A stretch of DNA of 29,749 bases, taken from positions 1-29,749 of the IMG/VR virus record IMGVR_UViG_3300015265_000014; one strand, 5' to 3'. This DNA is from a virus. Every line of letters starts with the position of its first letter. Positions within the stretch are counted from its first letter, which is position 1. A model generated the notes under the pieces. It did not search any database. It was not told the DNA's origin and saw only the letters and a list, made by a program, of their open reading frames with translations. A program made the position numbers and the translations under genes. Positions 16,215 through 23,875 of the stretch are shown here, piece after piece.

Positions 16215-17657
16215 TTATTCCGAGAACGAGCCGGTGATGGTTACGCCATGAATTGCGCCTGCACCAACTGCGATAAAGGAGATACCATCGTACTGACGAT
16301 TACCTTTGTCAGCAGCACTAACATCACCAACTGGGATGTAATCGATACGGTAGCCAAGTTCAAGGTAAGTGCCATCAGTGGTGTAACCTGGGGCAATCAA
16401 ACCGTTAGTAACACCTTGGCGCAGACCATGCTCAAGTTTCTGAATGATCATGCTTACACCAGTATCAGTGAAAGGAACCTTGGTTGGAGATTGATACATC
16501 AGGTTGAATACATCAGTCTCAGTACGATTCTGCAACCAATCAATGCCGTGCTTGGTGTCGAAGAAACTACCATCAGCCATTTTCGATGTGGCGAAGAAGG
16601 AGTTACCACCAACATCCAGGAACACGTTGCAGTTGATTGCTTTCAGGTTGTTGTTCTGACCAGAGCCAATACGAGCAACTGGAATGGTAGGCAACTTCTT
16701 GTACATCAGTGTGATGGTGGTATTGGTGCCTTCAAAGTTAACAGTGAATGCACGACCAGCAACAGAGATACCAGCGTAACTACCAGCAACTGGTGCGTAG
16801 GTAGAAAGTGTATTACCCAAAGATGCCGAGAACATTTGACCAGCGAAGGTTGAAAGGTTGGCATTTGTCAGGGTAACTGCATCATTGGTTGTGTTGAAGA
16901 ACTTCTTGGTACGGGCTTGAGTCCAAACTGCTGCATCATATGCCGCTTGGGTATCGTCAAACTCTGTATCCAGTGCAACACCATAGAAGGAGTTATCTAC
17001 TTGTTCCGCAGCAGACAAAGCTTGTGCAGGAGTTTCAGCAGCAGCACCTTGGGTAAGGGTTGCAATGATCATGCCTAGTGCAGCAGCCAAACCTTGTACA
17101 TCCGCAGATGCAACGGTAATGGTCGAAGTCACACCAGTGGTTGGACTAGTGATTACAAAATGGGTGCCATTGTAAACACAGGTAGTGCCTGGCTTTTGAA
17201 CGGCCAACTTACCTTGAACAATGGTTGCAGCAGCAGCAAACGAAATAGCACCAGACAAATCAGTTGCAGTAATAACAACAAGGGTGCCATCAATAGTGCA
17301 AGTGAAGCCACCAGCAGTAACAGCTTGCAAGGCAGGCAGGCTTGGTGTGTTGCTACCAGTTGCATGTGCAGCAGTGTTAACGCCATCGATCAGGCCAACC
17401 ATAAAGTAAAGTGGTCGTGGCACTTGTGCGTAATAGACGTTTGCAGCTTTGTTAATCTCGGTGCCATCCAGATAGTCAGCAGCTACAGCCTTCATGCCAC
17501 TGTACTGACGGATACGTTCTTCCGCAGTAATAGGATTGGTGCCGACGTTTGCAGATTTACTAAAAAAGCCCAACTTACCAAAGCCAGCCAAACCTTGTGG
17601 GGTCGGGGCAAGGGCAATGCCTACATTGATATACTCAGAAATTGGAACTGACGACAT
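16215..17657 (-). CDS. Contractile tail sheath protein (DUF3383 family)
   Basis: This 480-residue protein opens with PISEYINVGIALAPTPQGLAGFGKLGFF (read in pieces) and contains EERIRQYSGM, FFNTTNDAVTL and a C-terminal region LGYRIDYIPVGDVSAADKGNRQY, followed by AGAIHGVTITGSF. These match the DUF3383 sheath family, found with DUF3277 tubes in contractile-tailed phages. Length is about right for the family. Residues 95-210 contain two similar Ala/Thr-rich segments (CTIDGTLVVITATD and CVYNGTHFVITSPT) that probably form a surface domain. The start ATG at 17657 has AAGGAGG about 9 bases upstream. It marks the virion as a myovirus. Confidence 0.92.
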   Translation of the reverse strand: MSSVPISEYINVGIALAPTPQGLAGFGKLGFFSKSANVGTNPITAEERIRQYSGMKAVAADYLDGTEINKAANVYYAQVPRPLYFMVGLIDGVNTAAHATGSNTPSLPALQAVTAGGFTCTIDGTLVVITATDLSGAISFAAAATIVQGKLAVQKPGTTCVYNGTHFVITSPTTGVTSTITVASADVQGLAAALGMIIATLTQGAAAETPAQALSAAEQVDNSFYGVALDTEFDDTQAAYDAAVWTQARTKKFFNTTNDAVTLTNANLSTFAGQMFSASLGNTLSTYAPVAGSYAGISVAGRAFTVNFEGTNTTITLMYKKLPTIPVARIGSGQNNNLKAINCNVFLDVGGNSFFATSKMADGSFFDTKHGIDWLQNRTETDVFNLMYQSPTKVPFTDTGVSMIIQKLEHGLRQGVTNGLIAPGYTTDGTYLELGYRIDYIPVGDVSAADKGNRQYDGISFIAVGAGAIHGVTITGSFSE

Positions 17658-17682
17658 ATAGGAATGCCTCCTTATAAATTAG

Positions 17683-18222
17683 TTACGGTGTGAAATTGAT
17701 ATCTATAGGAATAGGTATCGAAATATCACCCTCTTGAAATTCACCTTGAATGTGTGCCTTAACAATGCGGGGAATACGAGTTACTTGCTTCCTGATGACA
17801 TTGAAGTCAAGCCTGATGGCTGTCCTTACTTCCCATTGAGATTCAAGAGTCAATGTCTTAACAAGGATTGGGCCTTTACTAATTAAAACCATGCCCAAGT
17901 TGCGCATCAAATCCAAAACGTCTTGGCGAAAGAAACTGTTGTTTAAGAAATCAACATCAACATCGTCACGTGAAAACAAAACGTCGAAAGAAAGAATCCG
18001 AAAACCTTTAGTTGTAAATATAAACTCATCAGTCCCTTCATCAAACTTAGACTCATGTTCGTCATACCCCGGACTGTAAGTCCCCATAAGTCTCACAGCT
18101 GCATATGCATCTACTGGAGGACGTGGGGCATTCTTGAACATTGGGTAAGAGTAACGGGGCTTAAGTACACATTGATCGATTATCTTTTGAACCTTTTGAA
18201 CATCTATATCCACTATGGCCAC
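17683..18222 (-). CDS. Tail terminator/neck protein (LIC_12616 / gp12-like)
   Basis: This 179-residue protein contains PRPPVDAYAAVRLMG, FTTKGFRILSFDVLFSRDDVDVDFLNNSFF (read in pieces) and ends in a short beta stretch (IPIPIDINFTP). This is the pattern of small neck proteins (LIC_12616-like) that cap the tail tube and stop tail growth. The start is GTG at 18222, lying inside the upstream gene whose stop is at 18213; no good RBS is visible, so translation is probably coupled. It is located between the closure candidate and the sheath, as expected for a terminator. Confidence 0.75.
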   Translation of the reverse strand: MAIVDIDVQKVQKIIDQCVLKPRYSYPMFKNAPRPPVDAYAAVRLMGTYSPGYDEHESKFDEGTDEFIFTTKGFRILSFDVLFSRDDVDVDFLNNSFFRQDVLDLMRNLGMVLISKGPILVKTLTLESQWEVRTAIRLDFNVIRKQVTRIPRIVKAHIQGEFQEGDISIPIPIDINFTP

Positions 18223-18701
18223 CCACTAACATTCAAGTCATTCACAGGTGGTGTTTCCAAAATAATCAATGCACCAAGTTCTGTAAGCAATGCAGTGCCA
18301 TCTTCCGTGAAAATCTCTGTAATCAATCCTTCCACCAACACAAGGTTTTGCACCTTGCTGGCGATAGTCATGTAGAAACCTGCTGCACTGTAGTTAGCAT
18401 ATTGCGTAACGAAGTATGTAACCCCGTATACACACAGCAAGCTATTGATAGGCATGTCCACAAGGGAGTGGAACTTCATGAAGCCCGGTTGACGTTCAAG
18501 TTCAGGGTTGGCTTTAAGTTGCTCACCAAAGACGCCCTCATCCCTATCACCATGTGGAATAGGTGTGGCTTGAATTGCAATGGCTGGACCAGTGGCATAT
18601 TTAACCCACTGATTGTTGTCATCCCAATAACCACCGACTGGGCTGCACATAAGAACTTTGGTTGTGGTGTTTCGATTGAATGCTCTACGAACACTAATCA
18701 T
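18213..18701 (-). CDS. Neck protein of unknown family, probable head-closure protein
   Basis: This 162-residue protein is read from the ATG at 18701, which forms an ATGA overlap with the DUF4054 stop. The open frame extends to 18743, but the overlap start is preferred because the sequence MISVRRAFNRNTTTKV begins there and fits the coupled style of the cluster. It contains a WDDNNQWVKY segment, GFMKFHSLVDMPINSLLCVYGVTYFV (read in pieces) and a C-terminal helix. I do not recognise a named domain. Its position between the head-tail adaptor and the tail terminator suggests the head-closure (stopper) role; that is inference from gene order. Confidence 0.7.
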   Translation of the reverse strand: MISVRRAFNRNTTTKVLMCSPVGGYWDDNNQWVKYATGPAIAIQATPIPHGDRDEGVFGEQLKANPELERQPGFMKFHSLVDMPINSLLCVYGVTYFVTQYANYSAAGFYMTIASKVQNLVLVEGLITEIFTEDGTALLTELGALIILETPPVNDLNVSGWP

Positions 18702-19072
18702 GGGCAGATGATGCGGGCACCAGCGAACGCTTGATTGCGCCAATGCATATACTGCTGACCATAAATGGATGCTGCGAAGTTATCCATTGGTGTACCTGGG
18801 GCAACTGGTGCCACAGCGTATTCAACCAATACATCATCAACATCTGTACTGCGAATTGGCATCAGGGCTATTGTATCGCCTGTTGCACTTCCTGCCCCCA
18901 CTGAGAGAAAGTGGGCAATAAGGTTTGCTTGAGCTACGTCATAAACGTTACTCCATCGATGTTCCTCACTACCCATTTCAATAACAGAGTCCCCAAAAAA
19001 GATGTCGAATCTTAATTGGGATGTTCCAGTGAACTCAGGAAACCTAGCAACAAACATTGCATAAGTAACCAT
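18698..19072 (-). CDS. Head-tail adaptor protein (DUF4054)
   Basis: This 124-residue protein matches the DUF4054 pattern: FVARFPEFTG at the start, ANLIAHFLSVGAG in the middle, a MPIRSTDVDDVLVEYAV segment and ASIYGQQYMHWRNQAFAG at the end. Members are helical adaptors that bind below the portal. The ATG at 19072 follows TAGGAG. The stop overlaps the next start. Confidence 0.85.
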   Translation of the reverse strand: MVTYAMFVARFPEFTGTSQLRFDIFFGDSVIEMGSEEHRWSNVYDVAQANLIAHFLSVGAGSATGDTIALMPIRSTDVDDVLVEYAVAPVAPGTPMDNFAASIYGQQYMHWRNQAFAGARIICP

Positions 19073-19085
19073 TTAGTTCTCCTAC

Positions 19086-19568
19086 TTATTCACACAGAGT
19101 CATGTGCAGTGCAGCAATATCTTCTTCTGTGTGAGTCTCGGCGGTTACAACAACTTTCTTCTTGCCCAAGGCTTTAATCTTGTCTGCAAGAGTAAGGGTG
19201 CTCTTAACCTTTTCAGTGATTTCCAGATCACCTTTCTCAATACGCAGTTTGATCAGATTGACTTCACGGAACTTACCTGTAGGAACAAGCACAGTCTGGT
19301 ATACAGGCTTGCCATCCATTGTTGCTTCGGGAATTACTTCACGCTCTTCATCGAATTGCTGCACACGGGTTTTACCCGAGGTAGCTTGTTTCCACAGGTC
19401 ATCGTCAATTTCAACTTCACACTCAGCCGGAATACAAATCAGAGTGTGTTGAGGGGTTTCCGCTTTGGTAATCTTGTTGCCGTGTTGATCAACATGCTCA
19501 GTAGTCTTACCAGCGTTGATAAAAGCGTTGAGCATGATTGGTGCTTCGGAATGATTTCGAACGCGCAA
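19086..19568 (-). CDS. Hypothetical protein between capsid and head-tail adaptor genes, TTG start
   Basis: This 160-residue protein is not recognised. The start is TTG at 19568, chosen because AAGGAG lies 7 bases upstream; the longer frame back to 19652 would pass through the terminator after the capsid gene. The next ATG (19535) lacks a good RBS. The first half is beta-rich (HTLICIPAECEVEIDDDLW, TVLVPTGKFREVNLIKLRI read in pieces) and the C-terminal 60 residues are highly charged and probably helical (KGDLEITEKVKS, LGKKKVVVTAETHTEEDIAAL). Position suggests a head or neck accessory protein. Confidence 0.75.
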   Translation of the reverse strand: MRVRNHSEAPIMLNAFINAGKTTEHVDQHGNKITKAETPQHTLICIPAECEVEIDDDLWKQATSGKTRVQQFDEEREVIPEATMDGKPVYQTVLVPTGKFREVNLIKLRIEKGDLEITEKVKSTLTLADKIKALGKKKVVVTAETHTEEDIAALHMTLCE

Positions 19569-19590
19569 ATTGGTTCTCCTTAAATTTAGT

Positions 19591-19622
19591 AAATAAAAAG
19601 GCCCACATATAGTGAGCCCTTT
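19591..19622 (-). terminator. Rho-independent terminator after the major capsid gene
   Basis: Transcribed as AAAGGGCTCAC-TATAT-GTGGGCCTTTTTATTT: an 8-bp stem (including G-U pairs) extended by A-U pairs, a 5-base loop and a T-tract. It lies 15-46 bases after the capsid stop and before the next RBS. Genes downstream must then be expressed by read-through or a further promoter. Confidence 0.85.
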
Positions 19623-19636
19623 AGTAACTCTAGATA

Positions 19637-20644
19637 TTAGATGCCGTACCACAGATCAATTGCACGTGGGTAGGTAACTTCCAGACCAGCGAAACGACCA
19701 CGACCTGGGACTTCATAAACCAGACCATGCAGTTGCACTGGCAGGAATTGAAGTGGCAGTGGTTCACGGATACGAATGGTCTGAGTACCTTCTGGAGTCT
19801 TCTTGGCGATTACAACAAAGCCATCCGAGTTGCCATCAAACTTGTTGTCGATAGCGTTCAAGGCTTTCACTTTATCTTTAGTGATGCCGAACGGGTTGTT
19901 GTCGCAGAAGTATTGCAGGATGGTGGTGTCGCTCAACGAACTACGTGGAGTGGAAGCAATGTAGTTGTGTTGCAGAACTGGCAACCAAATTTCTTCTGGC
20001 TTGTGGATTTTCTTGGTAGCTGCATACATAGCGCTGCAAGCCGAGTTCAAGTCCTTCAGAATTTCATCTGGAGTCTTGGTAGCCCAAGTGGTGGTAGTAG
20101 ACACACCAGCAACAACTGGGTTGTGAGCGATGTATGGGTTACCGAACAGGCCAACGAAACCACCTACAGCATCACCCGACCAAACAGCATCGTTTACATA
20201 CTGCTCATAACCACGACGGGAAGCCATAGCTTTACGAGCTTCAAGAGGCATGCCCGACATTGCAGCGGATGCAACTTCATCGATATCGAAGTCATATGCA
20301 CAACCAACGGATTTAACGTTGATCGAATATTCACGGCCCGAGATATCGGACTTTGGCAGATCGGTAGCACGAGCGTTAATAACTTGTGCCTTACCAACAC
20401 GATCGTACGAACGATAAGTCAGGCTTGTAGCACCTGCACCACCAAGGGTGAGGGTTGGGAAGCAGTCACGAGCTTCCAGATCTGGATACAGCACGTCATA
20501 GGTAGTCTGTTCAATTACTTCCAGTTGACGTTGAAAGAAGATGCCATCGCCATCAGCAAGGCGAACATCGGCATCAACCAGACGCTCAAAGTGATCATTC
20601 AGGGTTTCGGTAGTGCCATCAGCCAATTTTACTTCACGAGCCAT
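19637..20644 (-). CDS. Major capsid protein (DUF2184-like, HK97 fold)
   Basis: This 335-residue protein should form the icosahedral shell. The sequence DGIFFQRQLEVIEQTTYDVLYPDLEARDCFP (read in pieces), the conserved YRSYDRVGKAQVI segment, FDIDEVASAAMSG, ALFGNPY-type VGLFGNPYIAHNP, EEIWLPVLQHNYI and the C-terminal RGRFAGLEVTYPRAIDLWYGI (read in pieces) match the DUF2184 capsid family. There is no N-terminal protease-cleaved scaffold region, consistent with the separate protease/scaffold gene upstream. The ATG at 20644 has AAAGGAG. A strong terminator follows. Confidence 0.92.
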   Translation of the reverse strand: MAREVKLADGTTETLNDHFERLVDADVRLADGDGIFFQRQLEVIEQTTYDVLYPDLEARDCFPTLTLGGAGATSLTYRSYDRVGKAQVINARATDLPKSDISGREYSINVKSVGCAYDFDIDEVASAAMSGMPLEARKAMASRRGYEQYVNDAVWSGDAVGGFVGLFGNPYIAHNPVVAGVSTTTTWATKTPDEILKDLNSACSAMYAATKKIHKPEEIWLPVLQHNYIASTPRSSLSDTTILQYFCDNNPFGITKDKVKALNAIDNKFDGNSDGFVVIAKKTPEGTQTIRIREPLPLQFLPVQLHGLVYEVPGRGRFAGLEVTYPRAIDLWYGI

Positions 20645-20671
20645 AATTCAAATCTCCTTTATTAGTTATAA

Positions 20672-21160
20672 TTAAACAGCGGTGCCGTTGATCATTGCTA
20701 CGGTGATATCAACACCGACAACTTCACCAGCGCCCGCAGAAGCTTTGAACTTCATGTTCGAGGCCTTGACATAACCGCCAGTGGCAGCAGAAGTAAACTG
20801 GCCAGTGGTGGAGTTAACATATACAGCGCCATCGAACAGGCAAGCTGCAACAGTAACTACGTTGATGGAACCTTCCAGCAGTACTGGAATGATTGCACCA
20901 ATTGGATAAGGGGCTGCACCAGTGTTAGGGCGGAAATCACTTTCCACAGTCATTTGACGGATAACAACACCGAATTGTTGGCCGGCACCAGCACTGCCCA
21001 AATCTACTTCACGATCAGCAGAGTGCTTAACAACTTTACCAGCAGTAATGCCAGCAACTTTAGCCTTAAAGCTTTCACGCTTGCTGTTGGTGTAAGTCAG
21101 GCCGATAAGAGTACCTTCTTGTGCGCCTGGGATATTGATGCTGTAAGTTTGAACTGGCAT
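20672..21160 (-). CDS. Capsid cement/decoration-like structural protein
   Basis: This 162-residue protein is rich in Gly, Ala, Thr and Val and has no membrane segment. VKHSADREVDLGSAGAGQQFGVV and the C-terminal GAGEVVGVDITVAMINGTAV (read in pieces) fit the beta-rich pattern of phage cement proteins encoded between the protease/scaffold and the capsid gene. It probably trimerises on the capsid surface and stabilises it. The ATG at 21160 lies 2 bases after the protease stop with AAGGAG inside the preceding gene. The function is by pattern and position. Confidence 0.75.
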   Translation of the reverse strand: MPVQTYSINIPGAQEGTLIGLTYTNSKRESFKAKVAGITAGKVVKHSADREVDLGSAGAGQQFGVVIRQMTVESDFRPNTGAAPYPIGAIIPVLLEGSINVVTVAACLFDGAVYVNSTTGQFTSAATGGYVKASNMKFKASAGAGEVVGVDITVAMINGTAV

Positions 21161-21162
21161 AA

Positions 21163-22320
21163 TTATTTAGCTCCTTCATTTCGTTTAATCATTTGTTCCC
21201 GAGCAGTTTCATTCTTTGCTGGAGTAACAACAGGTTTGACCGACACACCAGCAACGTCCCGTAGAACTTGTGTCATGTCGGTTGACTCATCTTTCACAAA
21301 ATCCTTATCTTCAAGGAGAATGCCGTATCGAACTTCAACATATTGATCCGACATAGAAACAGGGGCAGACGGGCATACCTTAGTAACCACTGCACGCATC
21401 ACTTCTAATTTAGTCAGACCTTTAACATCAACATCAGCAAGCTTAAGTGCCTGGCTTACAAACGCCATACGCTCTTCAACAAGGGAATCAATGTCTTTCA
21501 ACTTCTCGCCAATCGCTACAGCATCGGCAAGTTTTGCAGTGACATCATCAAGCTTCGCTTTCAGTGTTTCCACTTCTGCAACCAAAAGGGCATCGCCAAT
21601 TTTGATTTCACCACCAGCATCATCGACCTTGGCCAATTCAATTACTGGAGGGATAACTTTGACATCATCAATTACTTCTTCTTCCACATCTGCACTGTCA
21701 GCAATAGATGCTGTACCAGCACGGCCCTTGGGCACGATTGCAAAGTGGTTATTGCGGATGTTGGTCTTCTTGGCGTGATACCCAACTGTATCTACATCAC
21801 ACAAAACCAAAGTGGCATTGTGTCCGCTGGATAGTTGGTTAACATTAGAACGAACCAATGCAATAGCATCTGCATCATTAAGCACCATAGTGCCGATCAG
21901 TTCTTCGCCTGCCTCATCCTTACAAGGGACGCCCTCAAGCATACCTTTAACAAGCTCTTTAGCATTTTCAGTATTCACATCATCTTTTGGATGACCGATA
22001 GTGAATGGTGCAGCCCGATAAGAATCAATCGAAGCCTCATCAAACAAATCTTCTGGCAGTGTCATGATCTTGATAAGTGCTTCTGGATCGTGGTCTTTAA
22101 ACTGTGCACCCAAATCCTTTGCTCGATATTCCATGATGCCTGTACGTGCAAGAGTGCAAGGAGCAATCATTTGACCACTCATTTTGAACTTGCGCTTTGT
22201 AGGCATGTGCAACTTGTCTTGCAGGTTTACACTTGCATCCTCTTCATCAAGGAATCGAACACTACCAATAGCAATACACAGACTCGCCATTGCTAGGCCC
22301 AACGTATTTTTCAAACGCAT
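21163..22320 (-). CDS. Prohead protease (DUF2213) with C-terminal scaffold region
   Basis: This 385-residue protein has the DUF2213 core at about residues 55-205: LARTGIMEYRA, FTIGHPKDD (H110), LSSGHNATLV (S164/S165) and IRNNHFAIVPKGRAG. In such proteins this core is a self-cleaving head maturation protease. Residues about 240-300 are a likely coiled coil (LLVAEVETLKAKLDDVTAKL), fitting a scaffold fused to the protease. The ATG at 22320 follows AAGGAG. The first 46 residues, including a hydrophobic stretch at 5-20, precede the core and are odd for this family; M47 or M51 may be an internal or true alternative start. Confidence 0.85.
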   Translation of the reverse strand: MRLKNTLGLAMASLCIAIGSVRFLDEEDASVNLQDKLHMPTKRKFKMSGQMIAPCTLARTGIMEYRAKDLGAQFKDHDPEALIKIMTLPEDLFDEASIDSYRAAPFTIGHPKDDVNTENAKELVKGMLEGVPCKDEAGEELIGTMVLNDADAIALVRSNVNQLSSGHNATLVLCDVDTVGYHAKKTNIRNNHFAIVPKGRAGTASIADSADVEEEVIDDVKVIPPVIELAKVDDAGGEIKIGDALLVAEVETLKAKLDDVTAKLADAVAIGEKLKDIDSLVEERMAFVSQALKLADVDVKGLTKLEVMRAVVTKVCPSAPVSMSDQYVEVRYGILLEDKDFVKDESTDMTQVLRDVAGVSVKPVVTPAKNETAREQMIKRNEGAK

Positions 22321-23682
22321 TTATTTCTCCTTCTTATCGTCAGGCCCATCAGATGGACGTGAAATCTTGGCTGCTCCCGGTGGAGGCGCTTTAGGAACTT
22401 CACCCATGTCTTCTTTCGAATAAACATTTTTGGTGTACAGAATCTTGTGTGCAGCTTCGGGAGTTAGAACACCAGCAGTTACGAGCGCTACAATAGAAGC
22501 AATTGTGTCCTTATCCTTCTTCTCTTTCTCGGCAGCAGATTCAGGAAAGATGCAACGCCATTTGTACTTACACGCTGGCAAACCAAAGTGAGCTTGAATG
22601 ATGGCATCGAGGATTTTGAGCTTCGGGTCATACTCCATCTTTTGAATGGCAGCCAACAAGTCAACATAGTTAACAAGGTCGCTCTCACCTGTAGCATTCA
22701 TACCGCTTGGTGATGCAGACAAGAAACGAGTTGCTGGAATACCTACACCAGCAGCCACTACTTCCAAGTACTCCCAAATCAAATCCTTTACACCAGAGAG
22801 TTGTACTTTCTTGGTGGAGTAGACTTCATTGGCATCCAACAGAATTACGTTATAAATCGACTTCATCTGTTTCATCAGGCGGAATCGTTTCATAACAGCC
22901 ATTTCACCTTGTGGGTTAGATAGCATGTTCTGCAAACCATTGATTGTAATTACATCAGTGTTAGCCTCTACAACAAGATGTGCAGCAGCCTGAACAGCAG
23001 TATGGAAGTTATCAACCAAAGTATTCAGTGGCAGCAGTACGCTGTCTGAGTACCACTGGTTATGCCAGTTCTCATACATAGGAAGGCGTGTACCTTCAAA
23101 CCTAATCAAACGGGTGTAGTGAATCTTGGCAGTGCTGCCCGCAATCATGTAATGCTCAGGTTGCCCATAGCATGGTGACAGTGGATCCATGTTAATCATG
23201 CCACTGCCCATCAACCTTGTACGGTCAATTACTTGCAGGCTGTTGATGCAGTTCACCTTCAACCTTTTCAGGTCAAGTGGTGTATCCATCTTTCCTGAAC
23301 TTTTAATGTCCAGAAGGATTGCAGAAGTACCAAACACACGAGCCCACTTGTAAGCTTCATTAAACAAGCCTGCAACATTGAAATACTCATCTGCCTCTTG
23401 TGCATCTTCTGTTTCAAGCTCACGCCACTGGCGAGTTGTATCCAAAGGGATGATGGTGCAAATCTTCTGTGCAATCCAATCTTCACGGAAGCGAGTGATC
23501 AAACCATCTTGATCTTGGTTGCCACCACTACGAGTCCACTTGTTGTAAGTAGTTTTATCACCACTGCCACCAAGGCCTGAGACTACGTTTTCCAAACCAT
23601 CTTGAGCTTTAATCGCTGTTGCAGCTTCGACGATTAATTTTTCAGCGAGTGCTTCTAAAGTCAGGTTTTCTTCTTCATTCAT
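22321..23682 (-). CDS. Portal protein (DUF1073 family)
   Basis: This 453-residue protein forms the dodecameric ring for DNA entry and exit. The sequence IAQKICTIIPLDTTRQWREL (read in two parts), YKWARVFGTSAILLDI, CYGQPEHYMI, IHYTRLIRFEGTRLP and, near the end, PATRFLSASPSGMNATGESDLVNYVDLL (read in pieces) are typical of the DUF1073 portal family. The charged C terminus is Pro and Lys-rich. The ATG at 23682 follows AAGGA and overlaps the end of the upstream 61-residue gene. It lies between terminase and protease, the usual portal location. Confidence 0.93.
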   Translation of the reverse strand: MNEEENLTLEALAEKLIVEAATAIKAQDGLENVVSGLGGSGDKTTYNKWTRSGGNQDQDGLITRFREDWIAQKICTIIPLDTTRQWRELETEDAQEADEYFNVAGLFNEAYKWARVFGTSAILLDIKSSGKMDTPLDLKRLKVNCINSLQVIDRTRLMGSGMINMDPLSPCYGQPEHYMIAGSTAKIHYTRLIRFEGTRLPMYENWHNQWYSDSVLLPLNTLVDNFHTAVQAAAHLVVEANTDVITINGLQNMLSNPQGEMAVMKRFRLMKQMKSIYNVILLDANEVYSTKKVQLSGVKDLIWEYLEVVAAGVGIPATRFLSASPSGMNATGESDLVNYVDLLAAIQKMEYDPKLKILDAIIQAHFGLPACKYKWRCIFPESAAEKEKKDKDTIASIVALVTAGVLTPEAAHKILYTKNVYSKEDMGEVPKAPPPGAAKISRPSDGPDDKKEK

Positions 23683-23864
23683 AGATCATCCTTCTTGCTA
23701 GAATAGCCATTGGGTTTTTCCAAGTGGTATTCAGGCAGTGTGGATACTTGCAGCTCTACACGATCACTCACAGTTTCAATTGTGGCGATGATGTTGCCAG
23801 CGCTATCTTTGATATGAAAAAGGTTATTGCCTGATGCTTTCTTGCACAGACGTGTGCTGATCAT
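23679..23864 (-). CDS. Small protein of 61 residues, weak CsrA-like resemblance
   Basis: This gene lies between the large terminase and the portal. The ATG at 23864 has TAAGGAG and its stop overlaps the portal start, so it looks translated. The chain has alternating beta strands: NLFHIKD, AGNIIATIETV and RVELQVSTLP, then EYHLEKPNGY. The order of strands and the R-x-x-x-V...P...Y pattern recall CsrA (carbon storage regulator), but the key CsrA Arg44 is not conserved and the similarity is not more than suggestive. It may instead be an unrelated small head or regulatory protein. Call as hypothetical. Confidence 0.7.
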   Translation of the reverse strand: MISTRLCKKASGNNLFHIKDSAGNIIATIETVSDRVELQVSTLPEYHLEKPNGYSSKKDDL

Positions 23865-23875
23865 GACAGTACTCC

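Noticed and set aside
17690-17712. Shared CCTATAGAT(A/G)TCAAT string here and near 11090, considered as a phage promoter upstream of sheath and inside the tape measure
   Set aside because: Both encode Pro-Ile-Asp-(Ile/Val)-Asn at the ends of proteins, so coding constraint is a simpler explanation, and no third copy was found.
19727-20665. 312-codon plus-strand frame opposite the major capsid gene
   Set aside because: Composition looks like a shadow of the capsid codons (Trp, Ser and His-rich), and no other gene is on that strand.
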